The position numbers were made by a program, and so were the translations under genes. This document shows positions 58,788 to 64,000 of a DNA stretch of 64,000 bases, in pieces. Positions within the stretch are counted from its first letter, which is position 1. Each line of letters starts with the position of its first letter. The DNA comes from Sphingobacteriales bacterium. Its GTDB lineage: Bacteria; Bacteroidota; Bacteroidia; Chitinophagales; CAIOSU01. The stretch is taken from the NCBI GenBank assembly GCA_027486795.1, contig JAIXOI010000023.1, positions 1-64,000 on the forward strand, written 5' to 3'. Under the pieces are notes generated by a model that saw only the letters and a program-made list of their open reading frames with translations, had not been told where the DNA came from and searched no databases.

Positions 58788-59519
58788 TTACTGCGGAGCA
58801 CGCATTGTCATAGCGGCCAACATGTTGCCATAAACCGAGTTCAAACCAGCAAGGTTTTTGTTCAAGTTTTTAAGGCTATTGGTAGTATCTTTCAACTCAA
58901 CTTCATACATGCTATTGATAGCAGCAAGGTTTTTAGATACGTCGGTAATTTGTGCTTGGTACTCTTGGAACTTAACAGTTGATTCGCCCAATGCACGTAC
59001 TGAACTAGTAGCACTAGCATAAGCATTGCTCATTTCGCCCAAAGCACCAATTGCTTCTTTAGTTTTAGCAGCGTACTCATTGGTTACGATGGAAGCGTCG
59101 CCAATTTCAGAAATTTTAGCTACGTTATCGCCCAATTTGCCCAAATTACGGCCAAGGCTTTCAATCAACTTAGAGTCAACGTTTCCGCTCTCAAGCATAG
59201 TATCCAATTGCTCAGAAACTGATTTTTTAGGACCTGCGCCTTTAGCAGCGTGAATGCTGTTCTCGTCCAAATGAGGGTGAACATCCAAACCTGGGTAAAA
59301 TTTTTCCCAGTAGTAGTTAGCGTGAGGAGGAAGGATACCTTGCAAAAAGAAGATAAAGGCCTCAATAGTCATACCGGCGATAAGCAACTCGCTGGCGAAC
59401 GGCCATGACTGCAATTTAAATAGTGCTCCCATCAACACAACAGATGCACCTACACCAATGATGAGGTTTTTTACCCGCTGGCCCTTGTCAGATTCAAAGA
59501 AAAGTGCTAGTCCTTTCAT
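58788..59519 (-). CDS. gldL: T9SS motor protein GldL/PorL
   Basis: 243 residues: two membrane helices (about 18-34 and 44-62) with LFKLQSWPFASELLIAGMTIE; E53 in the second helix corresponds to the Glu of GldL needed for proton flow. The cytoplasmic tail (about 75-243) is coiled-coil-prone. The proton-motive-force-driven motor with GldM. 47 bases before gldM; 89 bases after gldK. Confidence 0.95.
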   Translation of the reverse strand: MKGLALFFESDKGQRVKNLIIGVGASVVLMGALFKLQSWPFASELLIAGMTIEAFIFFLQGILPPHANYYWEKFYPGLDVHPHLDENSIHAAKGAGPKKSVSEQLDTMLESGNVDSKLIESLGRNLGKLGDNVAKISEIGDASIVTNEYAAKTKEAIGALGEMSNAYASATSSVRALGESTVKFQEYQAQITDVSKNLAAINSMYEVELKDTTNSLKNLNKNLAGLNSVYGNMLAAMTMRAPQ

Positions 59520-59608
59520 AATTTACACGCGTTTAATTTTGGGGTGATTAAAGGTTAGTTATAACGTTGTTAGTATTTATTTGCTTAGTCTTTAATTATC
59601 GTTAGTTC

Positions 59609-60877
59609 TTAGTCGTTTATTGAGCGACCCAAGAAGGTAAGTACGTTACGGAAACCTACGTAAGATTTGGCGGTATCCTGATACTCCCAGTGGCGGGTGC
59701 TCACTTGCAAGAAGTAAGCAACATCTTTCCAGCTACCACCGCGAATAACTTTACGTTTTTTCGCGATTGGATCGTTCGGGTCAGCGTCGTAACGGATATC
59801 TGGGTTCATGTCATGGAAGAAGCCGTAAGAGTTCTCGTGGTAGAAGCTTGAAGTCCACTCGCTCACGTTACCAGCCATGTTGTAGATACCATAATCGTTA
59901 GGCCAGTATGCATCAGAACGTACAGTGTAGAAACCACCATCTTCAGGATAGTTGCCACGGCCTGGTTTAAAGTTAGCTAGGATACAACCTTTAGAGTTGC
60001 GTGTGTAAGGGCCACCCCAAGGGTATTGAGCGTTCTTACGACCGCCACGAGCTGCATATTCCCATTCGCTTTCAGTTGGTAGACGGAAATCGTCGTTGAT
60101 AACCATGTCATTGGCCATGTGATAGTCGTTCCAGAACTTAGTCCTCCAAGCACCGAATGCAACGGCTTGGTGCCAGTTTACGCCAACTACCGGGTAGTCG
60201 TCGAACGCTGGGTGCCAGAAGTAGTTACGGGTCATTGGCTCATTGTAAGAGTATGAGAAGTCACGTACCCAAACAAGCGTATCAGGATATACGTTTACCG
60301 GACCACCAGTGCGGATATACTCAGAGCGTGGCTTGCCCTTGTTTACCAATTTGGCAGCCTCTTTCCAATCCATCCAATAGTATTCAAAATTTAAATTTGA
60401 CACATCCCACTCTTTCTTACCCCAGAAACGTTCGTTTTCAGGTACAAAAAGTGGATCTAACTGAGCAGAAACTTCTTCGTCAGTAGAGTTATAATCTAGC
60501 TGCTCAACGGTTTCCCAGTTAACGGTTTCGTTACCGGCGTCGTCTTGGCTAAGATACTCCCCACCCAATGTCTTGGCAGTAACAGAGTCGCGCACCCAGT
60601 AAACAAACTGACGGTATTCGTTGTTTGTTATCTCAGTGGCATCCATGTAAAAGCCTTGGATAGAGATGGACTTACTTTTCTGCACCATGGCATTGTTAAG
60701 ATCCTGATCACTCTGACCGATGTGAAGAGTACCTGACGGTACATACACCATGCCGTACGGAATAACATTATTCCAGCCCGGACGGTCTTGTGTACCGAGC
60801 AACTGACCATTGTAGCCGCCGCTACAGCCAGCCAATGTACCCAAGATCAAGGCGAACGCAAACAACCTGATTTTCAT
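59609..60877 (-). CDS. gldK: T9SS outer-membrane lipoprotein GldK/PorK
   Basis: 422 residues; lipobox LAGC (Cys18), then a formylglycine-generating enzyme/SUMF1-like fold with GMVYVPSGTLHIGQ, FYMDATEITNNEYRQF, LPTESEWEYAARGG and the closing VIRGGSWKD. The catalytic Cys pair of true FGE enzymes was not seen; in GldK the fold is structural. It forms the ring with GldN. Confidence 0.95.
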   Translation of the reverse strand: MKIRLFAFALILGTLAGCSGGYNGQLLGTQDRPGWNNVIPYGMVYVPSGTLHIGQSDQDLNNAMVQKSKSISIQGFYMDATEITNNEYRQFVYWVRDSVTAKTLGGEYLSQDDAGNETVNWETVEQLDYNSTDEEVSAQLDPLFVPENERFWGKKEWDVSNLNFEYYWMDWKEAAKLVNKGKPRSEYIRTGGPVNVYPDTLVWVRDFSYSYNEPMTRNYFWHPAFDDYPVVGVNWHQAVAFGAWRTKFWNDYHMANDMVINDDFRLPTESEWEYAARGGRKNAQYPWGGPYTRNSKGCILANFKPGRGNYPEDGGFYTVRSDAYWPNDYGIYNMAGNVSEWTSSFYHENSYGFFHDMNPDIRYDADPNDPIAKKRKVIRGGSWKDVAYFLQVSTRHWEYQDTAKSYVGFRNVLTFLGRSIND

Positions 60878-61021
60878 AGCAACTATTTTAATTTTCGAGA
60901 GATAGGATGGTCTATATCTTTTCTAAAGCCCGTAAAAATATAATTTTTTGGGAAAAAAGAAAAAAGAAAACAACTTACTTCAATGGTTTTGTCAAAATTC
61001 GTCACTAATGTATGCAAATTT

Positions 61022-61990
61022 TTACAAAAACCTAGGGTTATAAATAATTTTACCGGGTTTTGACCCGTCTTTTATGTTGATAATATACCGCGCAAATACC
61101 TCATGTGACCCTGAATTTACTTGGTTGAGTTTCGACAGTGAAAAATCGTAACTATAACCAAGGTGCAATTGTTTTACCAAACGTACGCCAAACAAAGCAG
61201 AAAACCCATCAATATTATTTGCCGTACTACCTCTAAACGCCAAACCACCGTGAAAATTGTCTTTGTAATACAGAATTAAGTTCACACTGGTTTGAAATGT
61301 TTTTAAATCGCTTTGCAATAACACATTGGGTTGTAACTTTAAATTTCGGTTAAGTTCTATACTATACCCTGCCAAAAAGTTTAAACTGCGCGGGGTACTA
61401 ATTTTCGAACTGCTTCCTTGTCCTTCAATAGTTACTTTGCTTGCCAATAGGTTATTCACTGAAACGCCTGTGTACAATTTTTTATTGTTGAAATATATAC
61501 CAGCGCTTAAATCAGGGGCTATACCTGAAACCAACTGATCGGGAATGAAATTGTCTTGGTGGTTGATGCCTCCAGTATAGATTCCTTCGGGAGAGCGCAA
61601 CTTGCCGCCATCAATCCCTTTTTGAAAAAAACCTAACCCTACACCTGCCGCCAGATTGCCAAACTTAAATTTCATGCGGTATGCATATGAGGCGTGCACT
61701 GTTGTTGTGCGCTGTGCCCCCAACATATCATTCACTACCATCAAGCCCACTCCCGACTTAATTCGGTAAATAGGCATACTAGCCGAAAGCGACTGTGTAC
61801 TCGGTGCCCCCTCAATACCAACCCACTGCGCACGATATAGTGCAACTATGTCAATATATTCTTCGCTGCCCGAAACGGCGGGATTTAGTACATTTCTGTT
61901 GTGCGCAAAGTTGGTAAACTGCGGATATAGCTGCGCCTGCACCCCAAAAAAGGCTAAAATAAGTGCAAGAGTGGCAAAAATATTCTTCAT
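61022..61990 (-). CDS. PorP/SprF-family T9SS outer-membrane protein
   Basis: 322 residues: signal peptide (cut near GVQAQ), then the family pattern LYPQFTNFAHNRNVLNPAVSG and a beta-barrel with TVHASYAYRMKF and an aromatic-rich ending. PorP/SprF proteins sit in the outer membrane with the T9SS ring; some anchor adhesins of the SprB type. First gene of the operon in the order porP-gldK-gldL-gldM-gldN, as in Porphyromonas, separated from gldK by 144 bases. Confidence 0.92.
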   Translation of the reverse strand: MKNIFATLALILAFFGVQAQLYPQFTNFAHNRNVLNPAVSGSEEYIDIVALYRAQWVGIEGAPSTQSLSASMPIYRIKSGVGLMVVNDMLGAQRTTTVHASYAYRMKFKFGNLAAGVGLGFFQKGIDGGKLRSPEGIYTGGINHQDNFIPDQLVSGIAPDLSAGIYFNNKKLYTGVSVNNLLASKVTIEGQGSSSKISTPRSLNFLAGYSIELNRNLKLQPNVLLQSDLKTFQTSVNLILYYKDNFHGGLAFRGSTANNIDGFSALFGVRLVKQLHLGYSYDFSLSKLNQVNSGSHEVFARYIINIKDGSKPGKIIYNPRFL

Positions 61991-62227
61991 TGGCAGTAAT
62001 GATTCCCTAAAAATACTAAAAACTTACTACACACAACACATTAGCGCCAATCCTGCACATTTTAATTTACGCTTGTTTGATAAAACATGGCAAAGAACGC
62101 TTGCATTAAAATGTAACATAGCTAACGGTTGCCTTGAAAAAAGATACACCTCGATTGAAAAAAAATTTAACTGACCTGTTTAACTAACGTAACGTAAAAC
62201 ATTAATGCATCATTGCCACTTAGTGGT

Positions 62228-64000
62228 TCAAGCAAAAAAATCGCTTACTTTCTCTACGGGCTTTTGGCAAGCATAGTTTTCGCACTTATAAATCAAGGTT
62301 TTGCCGCTTACCGCGTGGTTTTGCAGCAATGGCCAAACGGGGCTTTCCGTTTTAGCGGCCATAACTACGCGCTGTGGATTGAAACGCTTAGCAATATCAT
62401 GGCAAAATGTAACATACGCTGGCCCAACTACAGCCACCTCCTGCACCGTTCCGCCAAACTCAAGCAACACACTGGCCCAATTGGCTACGCTACTACCATA
62501 GGCACCAATAGCTGGCATCATTACAGCCATCATAGCTTCGGCCTTTGTTTGATGGGCTTGGTTGCCAGTATATATGCCCAAACGGTACAGGTTGCGGGCC
62601 ATTACACTGTTGCCCGACGGGGTAACGTTGTCATAAGTTTCACGTTTGCGCACTATTATATCTTTTTGGCTTGCGTGCGTATAGTAATATAGCGCCCCAT
62701 TGTTATCCGTAAAACGCTCTTGCACTTTTTGGTTGAGCTCAATAGCTACCTGCAGGTAGCGCTCATCGAATACGGTTTGATAAACATCCAACAACGCCTC
62801 TATCAAACAAGCATAATCGTCTAAAAATGCAGGGTACTTGGCTTCACTTTTCCAAGTATGGAACAACGCTCCGTTTATATACAGGTGCTTGAGCAGAAAG
62901 TTTAGGCTTCGTTCTGCTGTTTCGGCATACTCCGCTATGCCAAAGGCTTGGGCTGCTGTTGCATAAGCGCTTACCATTAGGGCATTCCAGCTCAGTATTA
63001 TTTTATCGTCAAGCCCAGGGCGAATGCGGGTGCCGCGCACGGCCAAGAGCTTTTGTTGGGCCAGTTGTAGTTTTTGCTCAAAAGTCTCCAACTCCCAGCC
63101 TTTGGTTTGGGCAAAAGCTTCAGCAGGTTTGGGCGTGTTCAATATATTCACATGCTCCCAATTGCCAGCCTCCGTTACATCATAATATTGCATAAACCAA
63201 TCGGCATCGCTGCCCAATATTTCTTGTATCTCTCCGGCATGCCAGGTATAAAACTTACCCTCCTCGCCCTCGCTATCGGCATCTAATGCAGCATAAAATC
63301 CGCCCAGCGGATGGGTAAGCTCCCTTGCAACAAAGGCCAAGGTTTCTTTGGCTTTTTGTTTAAAGTAATTGTTTTGGGTTACCTGATACGCCTCGGCCAA
63401 GTTGCTCACCAGTAGCGCATTATCATACAGCATTTTCTCAAAGTGCGGGGCCAGCCAATACTCATCGACACTATAGCGGGCAAAACCGCCACCCAGATGG
63501 TCGTATATGCCGCCGCTGCCCATTTTTTGCAAGGTAAGGGTAGCATGGTCCAAAGCTTCGGTATTGCTAGTTACGAAATGATACCGCAACAAAAACTTCA
63601 AATTAAACGGATTCGGAAACTTAGGTGCACCGCCAAAGCCCCCATGCCTGCTATCAAACCGCGGCCTTAGCTGCACCATCACTTTATCCGCTGTTTGCAA
63701 ATAGTTGGACGCCATTGGGCCTTTCGGACCCTTTATGGCTGCTCCGTCAAGGTGAATAATCTGCTCGGTAATTTTTTGGGCTTGTTCCTCCACAAGGTGC
63801 CGCTTGGTAGCAAAGGTTTGCTGCACCCAATGCAATGCCTGTGGCCACGATGGCCGGCCATGCACTGGCCGCGGCGGAAAATAGGTGCCGCCATAAAACG
63901 GCTTGGCATCGGGTGTGAGGAACATATTGAGCGGCCAGCCGCCTTGCCCCGTGAGCACCTGCACGGCATCCATATATATTTGGTCAATATCGGGGCGCTC
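62228..64000 (-). CDS. DUF255/thioredoxin-domain protein (YyaL/SSP411-like), partial
   Basis: 591 residues are visible; the 5' end is outside the window, and the first codon present is the Glu of ERPDIDQIYMDAVQ. The N-terminal thioredoxin-like part is mostly lost, with VLTGQGGWPLNMFLTPDAKPF remaining; the (alpha/alpha)6-type body follows with GGGFARYSVDEYW and HFEKMLYDNALL, as in N-acylglucosamine epimerase-like proteins. Widely conserved; reaction unknown. The 237-base gap to porP shows no other gene. Confidence 0.9.
   Translation of the reverse strand, partial: ERPDIDQIYMDAVQVLTGQGGWPLNMFLTPDAKPFYGGTYFPPRPVHGRPSWPQALHWVQQTFATKRHLVEEQAQKITEQIIHLDGAAIKGPKGPMASNYLQTADKVMVQLRPRFDSRHGGFGGAPKFPNPFNLKFLLRYHFVTSNTEALDHATLTLQKMGSGGIYDHLGGGFARYSVDEYWLAPHFEKMLYDNALLVSNLAEAYQVTQNNYFKQKAKETLAFVARELTHPLGGFYAALDADSEGEEGKFYTWHAGEIQEILGSDADWFMQYYDVTEAGNWEHVNILNTPKPAEAFAQTKGWELETFEQKLQLAQQKLLAVRGTRIRPGLDDKIILSWNALMVSAYATAAQAFGIAEYAETAERSLNFLLKHLYINGALFHTWKSEAKYPAFLDDYACLIEALLDVYQTVFDERYLQVAIELNQKVQERFTDNNGALYYYTHASQKDIIVRKRETYDNVTPSGNSVMARNLYRLGIYTGNQAHQTKAEAMMAVMMPAIGAYGSSVANWASVLLEFGGTVQEVAVVGPAYVTFCHDIAKRFNPQRVVMAAKTESPVWPLLQNHAVSGKTLIYKCENYACQKPVEKVSDFFA

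Noticed and set aside
58788-59519. The N-terminal helices of GldL read as a second copy of the 42210 gene by recombination
   Set aside because: The nucleotide sequences and the remaining protein differ; similarity is at protein level over about 20 residues only.
1-64000. rRNA genes, insertion sequences or prophage
   Set aside because: I found no transposase, integrase, phage structural gene or rRNA sequence on either strand.

Overview
The window is chromosomal DNA of a member of the Bacteroidota (Bacteroidetes). Evidence seen in the sequence: a complete type IX secretion (T9SS) core operon (porP/sprF, gldK, gldL, gldM, gldN) plus a SprE/PorW-like lipoprotein; secreted proteins with T9SS C-terminal sorting domains and SprB-type repeats; a full moxR-Bat aerotolerance operon; an IPExxxVDY-family gene in front of pyruvate kinase; and promoters of the TAnnTTTG type with almost no Shine-Dalgarno sequences. 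Genus cannot be fixed from this segment; a free-living, probably gliding or surface-secreting relative of the Chitinophaga/Saprospira/Sphingobacterium side of the phylum is an inference.

Layout. 1-1.6 kb: SDR oxidoreductase (cut by the left edge) and a TPR protein. 1.8-4.7 kb: two T9SS-type proteins, one a beta-propeller-like protein and one an almost bare CTD-like domain, sharing a promoter/leader sequence and separated by a repeat island. 4.8-12.8 kb: rlmD, TPR proteins, a Trp-rich repeat protein with a HAD phosphatase, a CAT-anticodon tRNA, a DUF5989 microprotein, yqeY-like, cvpA-like, pabA/trpG-like genes and a lipoprotein. 13-15.5 kb: a Rieske oxygenase overlapping a carotenoid-desaturase-like flavoprotein. 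15.8-21.7 kb: acpP-fabF, a PKD lipoprotein, IPExxxVDY-pyk, rlmN. 21.8-23.7 kb: a thiol-fold/SprB/CTD secreted protein. 24-32.6 kb: moxR, DUF58, a membrane protein and batA-E, with overlapping genes. 32.9-39.6 kb: TetR regulator plus TolC-HlyD-RND efflux pump. 39.9-48.8 kb: flavoproteins, a possible two-gene toxin-antitoxin-like module, a GldL-like paralogue, a porin, a ferredoxin-NADP reductase, a polyprenyl synthetase and an M23 peptidase-bactofilin-AtpZ operon. 49-62 kb: sprE/porW-pbp1A-uvrC converging on porP-gldKLMN. 62.2-64 kb: a DUF255/thioredoxin-domain protein cut by the right edge.

The connecting theme is the cell envelope: export motor (GldLM), outer-membrane complex (GldKN, PorP, SprE), exported cargo, peptidoglycan synthesis and hydrolysis (PBP1A, M23, bactofilin), efflux and stress (Bat). 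The most unexplained material is intergenic: arrays of 7-bp (and 8-bp) phased words with a different word at each site, a 113-bp hairpin-rich repeat with a diverged inverted copy, a palindrome lodged at the same point of two such arrays, triloop hairpin clusters, and a shared leader in front of the two T9SS-domain genes. All family assignments come from reading the sequence; no database search was run.
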